Of a stretch of 64,000 bases of DNA, positions 11,869 through 24,325 are shown piece by piece. The notes under the pieces were generated by a model that worked only from the letters and a program-made list of their open reading frames with translations, made no database searches and was not told where the DNA came from. The translations under genes were made by a program, and so were the position numbers. This stretch comes from Silene latifolia (Eukaryota; Streptophyta; Magnoliopsida; Caryophyllales; Caryophyllaceae). The stretch covers positions 220,686,292-220,750,291 of the forward strand of contig NC_133534.1 of the NCBI RefSeq assembly GCF_048544455.1, written 5' to 3'. Position 1 is the stretch's first letter. Every line of letters begins with the position of its first letter.

Positions 11869-12075
11869 TTTGTTGTTTTGATGGTGGGTGAAGGGTTAGG
11901 AAGGAGGTTGTGGTGGTTGTTGGTGGTAGGGAGGTGGTAGGGGGTGGTGAGAGTGGTTGTAGGTGAGATTGAAGGAGGGGGATTGGGGTTAAGAGTGAGA
12001 GAAGAGGGAAGGAAAGATGTCGAAAAATGAGATGAAATGGGTGCTTTTTCGTGTAAATTAGAGCATCAGGGGGTT

Positions 12076-12830
12076 CCCAGCCGGTCAGAAGACCGGCCGC
12101 TGGTCACCCGGCTGGGAAAACAGGCTCTTTTTTTAAATTTACAGAAGACTCCCAGCCGGTCAGAAGACCGGCCGCCGGTCACCCGGCTGGGAGGTCACCC
12201 ATTCTCCAAATTCGTCATATATGCGTCCCCAGCCGGTGGACCGGCTGCCGGCTGGGACTTCCCCTCCAAGTCAATTTGAAACAATTCCCATTATACGCAT
12301 TCCCAGCCAGTGGGCCGGCTGCCGGCCAGCCGGCTGGGACAACTTTCCCTTGTCAAATTGAAGGATTTTCCTAATAAACGAGTTCCCAGCCGGTGGACCG
12401 GCTGCCGGGCTGCCGGCTGGGACAACTCATCCTTCAAAATGTCACATTTTAATTGAAGTTACAGGAACTTCCCAGCCGGTCAAAGGACCGGCTGCCGGTC
12501 ACCCGGCTGGGAATACGTTCCATCACATTTTCTCCAATATGCCCCTATTCCATATCCCTTCATCTATTGGCCTCGACTTCCGTGTTTTCGACTTTCAAAA
12601 CCGACTCATGACATCGGATAAAGGCCAATAGATGGTAAAACGCTTGTTCATCATACAAAATCCCAAATTCTTCAACAATTGTAACCGACATCAATCAAAA
12701 TGACAAGTATCATCCGTCCAAAATTCCTCATTTTCTACCTAAATGCATGATATTTACATAATTGCATGGGTTGCCTCCCATGTAGCGCCCTTGTTTTATT
12801 TCATAGGCTCGACGGAGTCATGAATCACAA
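12076..12830. repeat. Six-unit GC-rich hairpin array in the Athila interior, then spacer
   Basis: Units at 12076-12117, 12151-12192, 12228-12257, 12302-12339, 12385-12422 and 12471-12512. All begin CCCAGCC(G/A)G and end CCGGCTGGGA, with an inner GACCGGCYGCCGG. The spacers are 33-48 bp and unrelated to each other. They are the same family as the five units in each LTR. The array lies between pol and the third frame. The following 12513-12830 is a non-coding spacer that includes the 3' flank of pol. Confidence 0.85.
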
Positions 12831-15800
12831 TCAATTATGTGGAAGATGGGTATTGATGGAGCTTACATTCTTCATGATAGGGGTTCCGGCAATGTAATGC
12901 TTGAGCCTTTGCCCGTTTACTTTGAAAGCTTGATCTCCATCGGATATTTCAATTGCCCCATGGGGAAAAACTCGGACCACGGTGAAAGGTCCCGACCACT
13001 TCGACTTAAGCTTCCCCGCAAATAACTTGAACCGCGAGTTAAAGAGGAGAACCAACTCTCCCACCTCGAATTCTCTTCTCAAAATTTTCTTGTCATGAAA
13101 CTTCTTAGTCTTCTCTTTGTAAATCCTTGAGCTCTCATAAGCCTCAAGTCTAAATTCTTCTAACTTATTGAGGTCAAAAAATCTTTTTTCTCCGGCACTC
13201 TTCAAGTCAAAGTTGAGAAGTCGGATTGCCCAATGTGCCTTGTGCTCCAACTCTACCGGCAAGTGGCAAGGCTTTCCGTACACCAACCGGAACGGTGAAG
13301 TTCCTATCGGTGTTTTGAAAGCGGTCCGGTAAGCCCATAATGCATCGTTAAGCTTAGTTGACCAATCCTTCCTTGACCGGCTCACGGTCTTCTCAAGAAT
13401 CATCTTAATCTCACGGTTTGAGATTTCGGCTTGGCCGTTTGCTTGTGGGTGGTAGGAAAGACTACGCCTATGTTGCACCCCATGTTTCCTTAGAAGAGCA
13501 TCAAGAGTCCTTTCCCGAAAATGAGTCCCACGATCACTAATCACAATTCTTGGGACCCCAAACCTTGGAAATATGATAGTTTCCATGGGTTTTGTCACCG
13601 ACTTTGCATCACAAGTTTCCGTTGGGATAGCTTCAACCCATTTGCTCACATAATCCACCGCAACAAGTATGTACTCATATCCATTGGATGATGGAAAAGG
13701 ACCTTGATAGTCAATTCCCCATACATCAAACAACTCAACCTCTAGAATGTAGTTCATTGGAATCTCGTGCCTCCTTGAAATATTGCCGCTTCGTTGACAC
13801 TTATCACACCCCTTGACGTAGGTTGCCACATCATGAAATAGGGAAGGCCAACAGAAGCCGCATTGGAGCACCCTTACGGCGGTCTTTCTTGAAATACCAT
13901 GCCCTCCACTTGGCATATCATGGCAATGTGAAATTATCGGCTTCACCTCTTCACTTGGAACGCACCTCCGAATTATCCCATCCGCACAAGATTTGTATAA
14001 ACAAGGCTCATCCCAAAAATATTGCCTTAGATCATGAAAGAATTTCTTCTTCTTATGTGAGTCATAATCATATGGGATTATCCCGGAGACCAAATAATTC
14101 ACTATATCCGCATACCACGGTGCTTCACCCAAACTTAGGGACAACAAGTGGTCATCGGGCAAGTGATAATTGATAGGAAGCCCATTGTCTACATTGAGGT
14201 TGATTAGCCGGGATAAATGGTCGGCCACCACATTTTCAACTCCTTTCTTATCCCTAATTTCCATGTCAAACTCTTGGAGAAGTAATATCCACCTAATCAA
14301 CCGAGGTTTGGACTCTTTCTTGATGAGCAAGTGTCTCAAAGCAACATGATCGGTGAACACTATAACCTTAGCTCCCACCAAGTAGGTCCGGAACTTCTCC
14401 ATAGCAAATACCACGGCCAAGAGATCCTTTTCCGTTGTTGAGTAATTTGTTTGAGCATCATCAAGAGTTTTGCCTGCATAATGAATTGCATGCACCTTTC
14501 CATCCTTCCTTTGGCCTAAAACCGCGCCCAAGGCATGATCGCTCGAATCGCACATTAACTCAAACGGCAAGCTCCAATCCGGAGGTTGTATGATTGGAGC
14601 ACTTGTCAAAGCTTCTTTCAACCTATTAAAAGCATCAAGACATCGGTTAGAGAACACAAAAGGAGTATCTTTGGCTAACAACTCTGTCAAAGGTCTCGCA
14701 ATCTTGGAGAAATCCTTGATGAAGCGGCGGTAAAAACCCGCATGTCCAAGGAAACTTCTCACCCCCTTGACATTGGTGGGAGGTGGGAGACTAGCAATGA
14801 CCTCTATCTTAGCCTTATCAACTTCTATTCCACGGTTGGACACTATGTGTCCCAACACAACACCTTCTTGTACCATGAAGTGGCACTTCTCCCAATTAAG
14901 CACAAGGTGAGACTCTTGACACTTGGTCAAAATTTTCTCCAAATTTGTCAAACAACCTTCAAAACTTTTCCCAACTACCGAGAAATCATCCATGAAAACT
15001 TCCATTTCTTTTTCAACAAAATCGGAGAAAATTGACATCATAGCTCTTTGAAAGGTAGATGGAGCATTACATAGCCCAAATGGCATCCTCCTATATGCAT
15101 AGGTGCCGAATGGGCAAGTAAAGGTGGTCTTTTCTTGGTCACTTGGATGGATAGGGATTTGGAAAAATCCCGAATAGCCATCCAAGAAGCAAAAATAGTT
15201 GTGTTGAGCTAATCTTTCTAGCATTTGATCCATGAACGGTAAGGGAAAGTGATCCTTCCGGGTGGATTTGTTCAACTTCCTATAGTCCACACACATTCTC
15301 CACCCGGTTACCGTCCTTGTAGGAATCAATTCATTCTTGTCATTTCGCACTACCGTCATCCCTCCTTTTTTGGGAACTACATGAACCGGGCTTACCCACC
15401 TACTATCCGAAATAGGATAGATAATGCCGGCGTCAAGTAGCTTAAGGACCTCTTTCCTTACAACCTCTTTCATTATGGGATTAAGCCTTCTTTGTGCCTC
15501 AATTGAGGATGCATCCTCATTTTCAAGTAAAATTTTGTGAGTGCACAAAGAGGGACTAATCCCCTTGAGGTCACCAATAGTGTACCCAAGGACACCCTTG
15601 AACCTTTTGAGCAAAGAAATTAGTTTTGAGGTTTGGGTGTCATCAAGTGCACTATTGATGATGACGGGAAAAGTGGAATTATCACCTAGAAATTCATATT
15701 TCAAAGAAGAGGGAAGAGGTTTAAGTTCAACCGTAGGAGGAGGCGTGGAACTCTCCTCCTTCTTACCGACTTCCAACACTTCAAACTTGGGAGCTTGTTC

Positions 15801-16796
15801 ATGAATCGGAGCCGAATCCAACATCCATACATATGCAAGAGTCTCAACATCTTTGTCATCGACCTCATACCCACTAACAAGACAAGTCTCCAAAGGATCC
15901 ATAGAGGAAGCTTTTGGGTCATGCTCCTCCATGGGATTCTCAATAATGTCTACAATGCAACAAGTGTCACCTAGAGATGGAGCTTCCATGGACTTGTGGA
16001 GTTCAAATTCCACTCTATCTTCACCCACTTGCAAAGATAGCTTGCCACTCTTTACATCGATCATAGCTCCGCCGGTGGCAAGACAACGTCGCCCCAAAAT
16101 AATAGGCACATTGTAATCCTCGGGCATATCCATAACAAAGAAATCACATGGTATGACAAGCTTCCCAACAACCAAGGGTACATCTTCAATCACAACAATG
16201 GGAAATTTAACCGACCGATCGGCTAGTTGAAGTGAAACTCTAGTAGGTTTCAAATCTTCCAAATCAAGCCTCTTGAATATTGAAAGTGGCATGAGGCTCA
16301 CACTAGCCCCCAAGTCACACAATGCTCTTTTAATAGCCACCCCTTGGATATAAAAAGGAATAGAGAAGCTACCCGGATCTTCTAGCTTGTTTGGAAGCTT
16401 GTTGGTGTGAGTAAGAATAGCACTACATTCCTTAGAGAGGTTGATGGTTTGCACCTCTCTATTCTTCTTCATCAAAGTGACAAGTTCCTTAAGAAACTTG
16501 CCATAAGATGGAATTTCGGTAATCATATCAAGGAAAGGGATAGTGACATTCATCCCCTTTAAGATCTCAACAAACTTCTCATATTTCTTTTCAAGCCTAG
16601 GCCTTGCAAGCCTTTGTGGAAAGGGTACCGGTGCTACATACTCCCTTGGTGGTGGAGTACATTCTTTGGCCTTAGTTGCAATAGGCTCATCTTGCTTTGG
16701 AGGGTCAACCATCTCCACCCCCTTAGACTTCTCCACCATAATCTCATCTTCTTCCACAACTTCAACCGGGTGCTCTTTCACTACTTCACTAGACAC
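12831..16796 (-). CDS. pol: Athila protease-reverse transcriptase-RNase H-integrase
   Basis: About 1321 codons, unbroken. Order: a linker with the aspartic protease motif (CDLGAS, residue about 161); reverse transcriptase (about 450-630) with the catalytic box FMDDF at about 601; RNase H (about 690-850), ending VVADHLSR; integrase with an HHCC zinc finger (CDKCQRSG), then the catalytic Asp in WGIDYQG, the Asp in ISDRGTHF and the Glu in GQAEISNRE; then a chromodomain-less C-terminus with [21 protein letters not shown] and DLGAS are typical of Athila. The first codon given is only the edge of the insertion: the coding frame really continues upstream into gag at 53947. Across the insertion, counting the duplicated CCTCT once, the frame is preserved, so this was one gag-pol reading frame before the Copia element landed. 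Confidence 0.95.
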   Translation of the reverse strand: MSSEVVKEHPVEVVEEDEIMVEKSKGVEMVDPPKQDEPIATKAKECTPPPREYVAPVPFPQRLARPRLEKKYEKFVEILKGMNVTIPFLDMITEIPSYGKFLKELVTLMKKNREVQTINLSKECSAILTHTNKLPNKLEDPGSFSIPFYIQGVAIKRALCDLGASVSLMPLSIFKRLDLEDLKPTRVSLQLADRSVKFPIVVIEDVPLVVGKLVIPCDFFVMDMPEDYNVPIILGRRCLATGGAMIDVKSGKLSLQVGEDRVEFELHKSMEAPSLGDTCCIVDIIENPMEEHDPKASSMDPLETCLVSGYEVDDKDVETLAYVWMLDSAPIHEQAPKFEVLEVGKKEESSTPPPTVELKPLPSSLKYEFLGDNSTFPVIINSALDDTQTSKLISLLKRFKGVLGYTIGDLKGISPSLCTHKILLENEDASSIEAQRRLNPIMKEVVRKEVLKLLDAGIIYPISDSRWVSPVHVVPKKGGMTVVRNDKNELIPTRTVTGWRMCVDYRKLNKSTRKDHFPLPFMDQMLERLAQHNYFCFLDGYSGFFQIPIHPSDQEKTTFTCPFGTYAYRRMPFGLCNAPSTFQRAMMSIFSDFVEKEMEVFMDDFSVVGKSFEGCLTNLEKILTKCQESHLVLNWEKCHFMVQEGVVLGHIVSNRGIEVDKAKIEVIASLPPPTNVKGVRSFLGHAGFYRRFIKDFSKIARPLTELLAKDTPFVFSNRCLDAFNRLKEALTSAPIIQPPDWSLPFELMCDSSDHALGAVLGQRKDGKVHAIHYAGKTLDDAQTNYSTTEKDLLAVVFAMEKFRTYLVGAKVIVFTDHVALRHLLIKKESKPRLIRWILLLQEFDMEIRDKKGVENVVADHLSRLINLNVDNGLPINYHLPDDHLLSLSLGEAPWYADIVNYLVSGIIPYDYDSHKKKKFFHDLRQYFWDEPCLYKSCADGIIRRCVPSEEVKPIISHCHDMPSGGHGISRKTAVRVLQCGFCWPSLFHDVATYVKGCDKCQRSGNISRRHEIPMNYILEVELFDVWGIDYQGPFPSSNGYEYILVAVDYVSKWVEAIPTETCDAKSVTKPMETIIFPRFGVPRIVISDRGTHFRERTLDALLRKHGVQHRRSLSYHPQANGQAEISNREIKMILEKTVSRSRKDWSTKLNDALWAYRTAFKTPIGTSPFRLVYGKPCHLPVELEHKAHWAIRLLNFDLKSAGEKRFFDLNKLEEFRLEAYESSRIYKEKTKKFHDKKILRREFEVGELVLLFNSRFKLFAGKLKSKWSGPFTVVRVFPHGAIEISDGDQAFKVNGQRLKHYIAGTPIMKNVSSINTHLPHN

Positions 16797-16801
16797 CCTC
16801 T

Positions 16802-17858
16802 TGTGGGGAAATATCCGTATAAAACCCCTTAAAAATAAGGACTATAACATAATTTATCATGTGATTAATGGTCATAAACGAAAAACAAGAGAAACGATAA
16901 AAGAATAAGAATCAACCTCGGGTCCTGTGTAAAATCGGCCTAAGAACAGAAATCAACGCAGATTTCCTCCTAATCGTTGCACCCAAGATCGTCTGAGACT
17001 ATGCCCCTTGTGCTAGAAATTGCTCTCTGATTGCCTTGCAATATTGAGAGAGCTTTTGTGAGTTTTCTGATGTGAGATCTAGAATTTCAGAGAAAAAGAC
17101 TCCAAAACCCTAATTTTTCTTCAACTGAGAAGGATTTTTTTTATCAAAAGGAGAGAAGGACTCTCCTTTTGTTCTATTCGGTCGACCGACCAGTTACTAA
17201 GGGAGGGAGTGGGCTTTCCACTTTCTCCTTATTTAACTCGTGGTCCGACTCGTTTTGCTAAATGTATATGACGGGTTTTAATTATAAATCGTCATCCGTT
17301 ATCGGATATTAAAATATCGACTAGTAACATGAATCAGTCGACATATTAATACTTGTCCGACAATGACAATATTGTATAATTAATTAATTCAATATACATT
17401 AATTAAATATAACCGTTTATATTCAATTTACGAATTAACCGCTTAATTCACCTTAGCCAATATTATTTAATCCGTATTAAATAATTATCTCAACATCGCG
17501 TTTGACTAATTATTAGTCAAGAACTCCGACTAACCGCTTAGTCATATTAGGCATCAACATGATTGTATTTTCATACCGTCACATCTCTCAAACGTATCCT
17601 ATAGGTGTGACTTTTAGGGACCAGTTGATCACCGCCATCTGTATGACAATAATGTCAAACTTATCTAGCAAGCCAACCGTTATTGATAAACGTGGACCAA
17701 CTGATAATAATACAAAAGTATACCCTTTTGATCCTTTTAGAGATTTATATGTCATTGCACTAACTGTGGAGGACACCAGCCCCAACAAGCTCCCACTTGT
17801 CCGTACAAGTGTACGTGCAATAACGTTATCCGCACTAATCGGAGGACACGGCTCAACA
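16802..17858 (-). repeat. 3' LTR of the Copia element
   Basis: 1057 bp, mate of 52888-53946. On the minus strand it begins TGTTGAGCCG and ends ...TTTCCCCACA. It contains the duplicated words 'cttgtccgtacaagtgtacgtg' near its minus-strand start, themselves palindromic (CTTGTCCGTACAAG), and a TAAAACCC block. No genes. Confidence 0.92.
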
Positions 17859-17871
17859 AACTCCCACTTGT
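17859..17871 (-). other. Polypurine tract of the Copia element
   Basis: The minus strand reads ACAAGTGGGAGTT directly before the 3' LTR start. This is the classical Copia form AAGTGGGAG. Confidence 0.8.
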
Positions 17872-18639
17872 CCGTACAAGTGTATGTGCGATAACCGATT
17901 CTCATATCCATTAAAAATTTCTCCCACTCAATGTAAAACAATTTGCAGATCCGTATCCGCAAAGGTCGTATTTACAATCGATCTGTATCAAGAGTGGTTT
18001 CCCCGACTAGAGAGTAACTTAATTGATAAAACGAATCCGTATTCGAGCATGGCCATGCATTTCAGTTACAACTCCTCGAGTGGCCCTGAGAAAATCGAGT
18101 ACCTGATAAAGGCTGAATATTTCCTTCAACTCGACTCCTGCCGATCTAAGCACGGTATGAAATGACCCAAAAAAATCTACTTGTCCCCCTGTTACGGATG
18201 ACCGTGAGAAAGAAACCAAAGTCACCCAAAATCTGCATTAATCTCAAGAGACAGTCGATAGTCAAAAGAATCGACTCTTAGGATCACCATGGAGGTCCAA
18301 TCCACGACCTGGCACCGAATGTTATAAAACATTTAGGACTCCACGTCGTTGTCACAATTGTGTCCTACGAGATATCCGTATAACTCGCCTCTGTGATTGG
18401 TCAGTCAACCGTTTGACTTATGGCTCGTTTGAACCCACCATCAACCAACGTCACAAAATAATTGCCAGAGTTATCAGCCCACGTGGGCAATTAAGGACCG
18501 AAATATAATGTTTGTTCAGTTCACTTTGTGGTGTTCAAAATTGTCGTACAATTCCACATGAAAAACAAAATATATAAATATCAAAACGATGATGTCGTAT
18601 AGAGTACACGAGAAAATGAATCTAATCCATAAAAGAGTA
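17872..18639 (-). other. Copia 3' untranslated region
   Basis: Non-coding stretch between the end of the polyprotein and the polypurine tract. It contains a second copy of the palindromic CTTGTCCGTACAAG word seen in the LTR (near 17867-17882). No credible frame. Confidence 0.6.
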
Positions 18640-19041
18640 CTACAACTCAGGAACACGTTTAATTCCCATGGAATTAACATGCCCTTCATGCTTATCTTGT
18701 CGTAATGGTTTAGTGAGAGGATCTGCTATATTATCATCTCAGAGCAATCTTTTCTATCACTACCTCCTTTTGCTCCACGTAATCTCGGATTAGATGAGCT
18801 TTCCGTTGTACATGTCTAGACTTGTTGCTAGACTTAGGCTCCTTAGCCTGGAAGATGGCACCTCTATTGTCACAATAGATGGTGATCGGGTCATTCGAAC
18901 TAGGCACTACCGATAGTCCTTGTAAGAATTGACGCATCCATATCGCTTCCTTTGCGGCTTCGTGAAGCGGCATAGTACTCGGACTCGGTCGTAGAATCTC
19001 TTTGTAACACTTTGTTTGGAACTCTTCCGGTGATTGCAGCG
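18640..19041 (-). pseudogene. Copia RNase H, C-terminal part
   Basis: Minus-strand translation shows the end of a Ty1/copia RNase H: STTESEYYAAS, then a block with IYCDNRGAIFQAKEP and HIRDYVEQ-like residues, then, after a break, ADPLTKPLRQDKHEGH. The motifs TESEY and the CDN of the RNase H active site are visible. At least two frameshifts interrupt the frame. The upstream half of RNase H (SGFVFTLNG) is on the other side of the Tat element at about 47362-47400. The Tat target duplication (CAGCG/CAGTG) falls between them and the frame is kept across it. Confidence 0.85.
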
Positions 19042-21462
19042 TGTAGATACCTCATTTCGCACCTCCCGCAAAACCACCGGTGATGATTGGGCCGCATGTT
19101 TGATACGCGGAACGATTTGTGACAGATTCGTAAGATTGTCGTTAAGTGATTGCTCAAATATTAATGTCTACCTCTTAGTTGTCATCTACGTCCCGATACG
19201 GTCGTTTTTGTGATAATTAGAGTACATTTGAGTCCAGGGCCTAAAACCGTCTCCATTTTTCGATAACCGTTAAAATCCCGAGTCGAATGTTGGAATGTTC
19301 CGGATATTTCTATTCCATATTTCATAAATTTTATCTTTTAGTAAACAATTTCCTGTAATATTCATATAAGATATTAAGGAAAATCGAATTATTTCCGTCC
19401 TACCATAACTCAAACACGGAGATCTTTCTTCTGCAGGAGGAAACCACTTGGGAACAGACGCAGCGGGTCTTTGCGCCTCTTCCAAGAGACGCATGTGGGC
19501 TGCTGCGCCTCTTCCCGTGCCCTTTCTCGCATGTTTCTCGTATCTTTTTCATATCTTTCCGAGATTCACTTCCAAAGAGTCTCCGAAACCCTAATTCCTT
19601 CACGTGATTAGTATAAATAGGAGCCTTCGCTCCTCATATTTCTCACGCGAGTGTCCACCCTTCTCTTCTCCCTTTGCATTCTAGACTTTGTTCTTACTTT
19701 TCGGCGTCTACGTGCTTGAACTTTCGACCACGTAAGCTCCGATCCTTCTGATTACCAGCCTCCCCATTGCATGACCGACCAATTTGACCAACTACACTAA
19801 TAATCAACTTAATTAATTTAATCGTTTTCCTCTTACGAGGGCACTTTCTTTTGCATTCGCGTCGAGCATCACTAATCGATATCTTAGTCCTTCTCGTTTC
19901 GTCAACATGTAAGTCTGAGGGTGTAATCTCTCTCTTTTATTTATTGTATTTATTTTTGTAATCATCGTTGTAAGGTTTACGTCGAAAATACCATTAAAAC
20001 CGATTTCTAAAACCGTGCTTTAAAACCTCTTTTTACGGATTTCCAGTAGATAACCGTCGAGAAAGGACGCAAAGAATCGCCGCGCCTCTTGAAGGAGCGC
20101 GATTCCGCCGCCTCTTCGTGAGGCCGCCGCATTCTCGCTTCCTTTCTTCTTCGTTCGTCCTATGTTGTTCATCAAATCCTTTTATTTGTTTCGTTTGTTT
20201 GTTAATTATAGCATATGATTCACATGTATATTTGCTATTCATCATTAACATGTTTAATTCGTCATAAATCCGACTTAAATCCCTAATAATAAAATATTTG
20301 CGGGTTTTCGTCATTAGATTCAATTCCGGGTTGTAGAGATTCAATTTGCTCATATTGAGTTTCTGGAATTCGTCTTTGATATAGTTTTATCTGTTTATTC
20401 ATACGATCGTCGCGTATTCGTCATTAATCCATTGTATTTAACTTAGTTAATTGATTTAATTTGTTGGACTCATTAATATTTTTCACTTCTGTCATTATTC
20501 CATCTTATATTAATTCGTTTGCATCCGTCTCACTCATGCTTTACTGCTTTCATGACCCATTCATATGTTAAATAACATGCTAATCACTTCCATCCGAGTA
20601 AATATCATCAATCGATCATTAAATTCACCAATTAACATTAACGGCTTGCGATTACGGCTTCACGACTTAATCGAGCCACGGAACAGACGCAGCGTCTGCT
20701 GCGCCTATTCAAAGGACGCACTATTCGCTGCTTTGTTCTCGGCCGAGTTAATCTCGAACTCCGTTACGCTTTGACGTAGTTTAATTAGTTTACGCATTAA
20801 TCTACTATTATCCGTAATATCACGCTAATTCCTGTTCGTTAATTTATTTGATTCTTTCTTTTATTCTTTTTCTCAAATTATCCGTTTTAGAGGTATTTTC
20901 GACATAAATCGCCTAATCCGTTGTAATTAATGTAATTTTCATTATTGTAATTTATAATTATTGTATTTCTTTTATTGCTTGTATGTTTTCACATGTAAAT
21001 GAGCATTAAATCCAACCTCGACATTAATTGTTTGCTAATTAATTGTTAACCGACTTAGTCTAATTCTCACATGCTAGGATTAAAACTTGGATGTTGCATT
21101 GCATGCATACAATCGACGATATATCAAGTACGAATAACTTCCCTAATCATTAGTAGAGGCCGCTATCGAGGCGGGTGGGATTAGGTGTTCGATCAAAAGA
21201 GCTTCCTAATACGTACCCAAACCCCTTACTCCAGATCTCCGTGAGCACCCGTGTTTATTGGCATCCACGAGAGTCATTCTAGACATAGAATGCTAAGGGT
21301 AACGATTGCTTAGTGTTCATGTCTTTACTTTGTGTCTTGACATGACACGAGGTATTCGAACGGTTCCAATTTCCCATAAAAATTGGTGGCGACTCCATAC
21401 AAAAATGCAAACGCTTGTTTCTCTTTTCCTACCCAAGCACCCCGTGGGCGCCCGCTGTCCCA
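19042..21462 (+). repeat. 5' LTR of the Tat element
   Basis: About 2.42 kb, starting TGTAGATACCTC and ending ...CGCTGTCCCA. A TATA box, TATAAATAG, lies at 19612-19620 (19611 onward reads GTATAAATAGGAGCC). It is preceded by CACGTGATTA and followed by the probable transcribed start in CACGCGAGTG. Downstream it has an ordered R-U5 region with the conserved block 'aaaattggtggcgactcca' near 21380, which is an LTR-internal relative of the primer binding site. No protein-coding content. The mate LTR is 44932-47361. Confidence 0.9.
19449..20741. repeat. Three GCGCAGC/GCTGCGCC palindromic modules in the Tat 5' LTR
   Basis: Modules at 19449-19515, 20061-20145 and 20679-20741. The general form is GGAACAGACGCAGC...GCTGCGCCTCTTCC, then AAGAGACGCAGC...GCTGCGCCTCTTCC, giving inverted GCAGC/GCTGC arms separated by 3-8 bases. 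The first lies about 100-160 bp upstream of the TATA box. The mate LTR has the same three at about 45341-45407, 45952-46036 and 46571-46632, with many differences confined to these modules. Confidence 0.8.
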
Positions 21463-21466
21463 CGTT

Positions 21467-21484
21467 TGGCGACTCATTTGGGGA
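21467..21484 (+). other. Tat primer binding site
   Basis: TGGCGACTCATTTGGGGA begins four bases after the LTR end. The TGGCGACTC start is characteristic of Tat/Ogre elements and is shared with the minus-strand element at 1237. Confidence 0.8.
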
Positions 21485-22262
21485 TAATACACTTACGTGT
21501 AGCAAGGGTGAAACTTGAACAAGGTTAGGGAATAGTTTGTACAAGACAATTGTCGGTTTTCATAACTCGGTCTTCCTAGACCGTTTTATTCGGCCTTCCT
21601 AGGCCCAACCCAACCCATTCGACCAATCGTCCCGTCTAAACGGTCCTAATTCTTATTTGGGCCTAAGGATGGATAGCGATTGACGTCATCCATACCATGA
21701 TGCTTACTCTTGTTTGTATCAAGGGCCTTCACTACTTGAGGAAATGGACTAGGAATCGGCCTTACTCTTGTTTGGCACGAGACTCTCCACAGACTTCGGG
21801 TTTGATGGTTCGGTATGGCAACCCACCTTTTAAACCAAGTCCCTTTTAAATGCACTTAGCATCCCGTTATAATGCTTGTATAAGTATGTATACCTTACGT
21901 GATCACCATTTCTAAACAAAACTATGACAATTTTTTCAAAAAAATCAAAACCCATTTTTTAAGCAAAATTTCGAAATGGGCTCTTAATTAGCGCAAAATC
22001 CGGTCAAAACTCTGTCCGTTTGTCGTGTCAAAATTCGGGTCACAAGCCCATTTCAAAACCTCACTTCGAGTCCACTCCTACAACTACACTATAGTTGACT
22101 AGGACACACATTTTCAAAGACCTTGTCTTTCTTCAAAACTCACTCGACACAAGTGGCACACACCCACTTCACGAGTCAAAGCATTTCTTCTTTTAGCAGC
22201 AAGTGTGTTAGAATGGTCGATCGTGTTTTGATTCGTCGCCGGTCTCTTATCCAGTTTTCAAG
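21485..22262 (+). other. Tat leader between primer binding site and gag
   Basis: Nearly 800 bp with no credible coding frame. It has TTCGGCCTTCCTAGGCCC-type inverted words near 21560-21610. I see no RNA gene. Confidence 0.5.
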
Positions 22263-24325
22263 ATGCCCGGATCAAGTGATGAAATGAACTTCAACCAACT
22301 TCAAAATGGTAATTATCGAATCCTAGCCGCGCTAGCCCAAATGCAAGCTACCCAAGAACAAACCTATGACCGCCTTGAGCTCATCGAAGGCCGTATCTAT
22401 GCCGTAGAGGGAAGGTTGCCTCCTCTTGAAGATGAAGTACTACGTAACTCCGATGATGAATCTAGGGATGAGAATCCTCCCATAGGGATGATTTGTAGGC
22501 TGAGAAAAGACTCCAATACCTAGAGGAGCAATTGATGTACCTTAAGGGTGATGACATTTATAGGGAGAACAATCGCAAGTATGAGGCCGTCAATTCCAAA
22601 TTGCCAACTAACTTTAGTATGACGGATATCCCTAAGTTCAAGGGACACGAGAACCCTTTGAACCACATCCGTGCCTTCAAGGATTACATGTCTATCAAAG
22701 GCATCAAACCCGAGATGTTCTTAAGGATCTTTCCTTCATCTCTTGATACCATCCCGAGACAATGGTTCTACTCTTTAGATCACAAGAAGGTCGCTACTTG
22801 GGAAGATGCCGCAATCGAGTTCTCTAAGCAATATGCGGATAATGCCGAGATCCAAGTCAACATGCGTACTCTAGAGGTTCTTACCCAAAATGACAAAGAA
22901 GGATTCACCGACTTCCTAAGTAGGTTGAGGAAAACTAGCACTCAACTAGTTGAACGCCCGGATGAGGCTACTCTTGTGGAAAAGTTTGTGGATAATCTCA
23001 AGCCCATCTATGCCAATCATTTGAGATATCAAAACATCAAGACTTTCAAGGACTTGACTGTACTAGGAACAAGGATTGAAGATGACATCCGTAAAGGACT
23101 CTTGTCCAAAACGGTAGGTCGAGGATATCAAGGGTCCACAAGTTGTTCATACGGCTCTACTAGCAAGACCGATGAAGTTAACCTTCTCGAGCCATCCAAG
23201 AAAACTACTCCACCAAGGAAATTCACAAACCTTGGGGACACTTACTCCAACGCTCTAAAAAGGTTAATGAAGCAAGGTAAACTCCAACCCATTGGACCTA
23301 CTCCCGAACCCGAGAGGAAATCCAAGTTTTGGGACGAGAATTCGTACTGTGAATACCATAGGGGCAAAGGGCACGACACAGAAAAATGTTACAAGTTGAA
23401 AAACGTGCTTCAAGACATGATTGAAGATGGTCGATTGCCAATACCACCGGGAGGTAAGCCCAACAACACTCAGAATCCTCTTGGAGTTCTAGTGATCACA
23501 AGTGATGAATCTACCTTAGATTGCTCACACCTCATTTCTCCCATCGAAAATGAAATTCATGCAATCGAGAATGAAGGGCTCTACTCTACCATCTCCCCTG
23601 CCATTTCCGACTTCATCACATGGGAAAGGAGTGTAGATAGACAAGTTTGGGAATTAGAAAATGTGGTGACGACTCTACGAGATCCCAACGTAATACCCGA
23701 AGAACATGTGCCACTAATCTTCTCTCAAAACGCCACTATGCAAGAAATAATCACCGTGGTTGATAAACTAGTCGATCAAATCATACGACTAGAAGATGAT
23801 ATCATGAGAATGAGGGAACTAGCTGCAGTCAATGGGGTTTGGGCCGATGATGATGAGGACGAGTATCTCATTGAAAACTCCCTAGTCAAGGAAATAGTCC
23901 AAAATGGTGAAGACCAAGATGTGGATCACCTAACTCGTTCGGGTCGCCCATATCAAAGCACTACTCAAAATGGTCCAACCAACGTCATCACACCAAATGA
24001 CAACGAAGATGACTCCACTGATCATTTTCTCAAGCAACTACAGAAAACAAAGGCTGGTCTTTCAGTCTGGCAATTAATAGCAAGCTCATTGCCACATCGC
24101 CAAGCTTTATTGCAAGCTCTAGCCAAGCTAAATGTGGCACATAACTCCACTCCTGAAGATGTAGTCAACTTGGTCTTCCAAGAATCACCGAAGCTAAGTA
24201 ATCCCATTACTTTCTCAGACGAAGATTTGCCACCCTTTGGCGCTAGTCACAACCTTGCTCTATACATCACTGTCATTTGTCTAAAGAAGAATGTGCCAAT
24301 GACCTTGGTGGATGATGGTTCATGA
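22263..24325 (+). pseudogene. gag: Tat gag (frameshifted)
   Basis: The first 87 codons (from ATG 22263) form a helical N-terminus. A one-base frameshift near 22500 moves the frame to the 597-codon stretch starting around 22532. That stretch has the capsid-like Retrotrans_gag region (WFYSLDHKKVATWEDAAIEFSKQYA at about residues 71-95; this is the LDxx...F..F...Y signature) and a zinc knuckle in the form CEYHRGKGHDTEKC. After the knuckle comes an acidic spacer, and the frame runs to the protease DDGS motif, where a stop (TGA, about 24323) falls inside the active-site region. Gag would form the particle shell. Broken in this copy. Confidence 0.85.

Noticed and set aside
12076..12512. Repeat-spacer array that looks like CRISPR
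   Set aside because: Units are imperfect, GC-rich hairpins of variable length inside a plant Athila element, also present in its LTRs. No cas genes, and the genome is eukaryotic.
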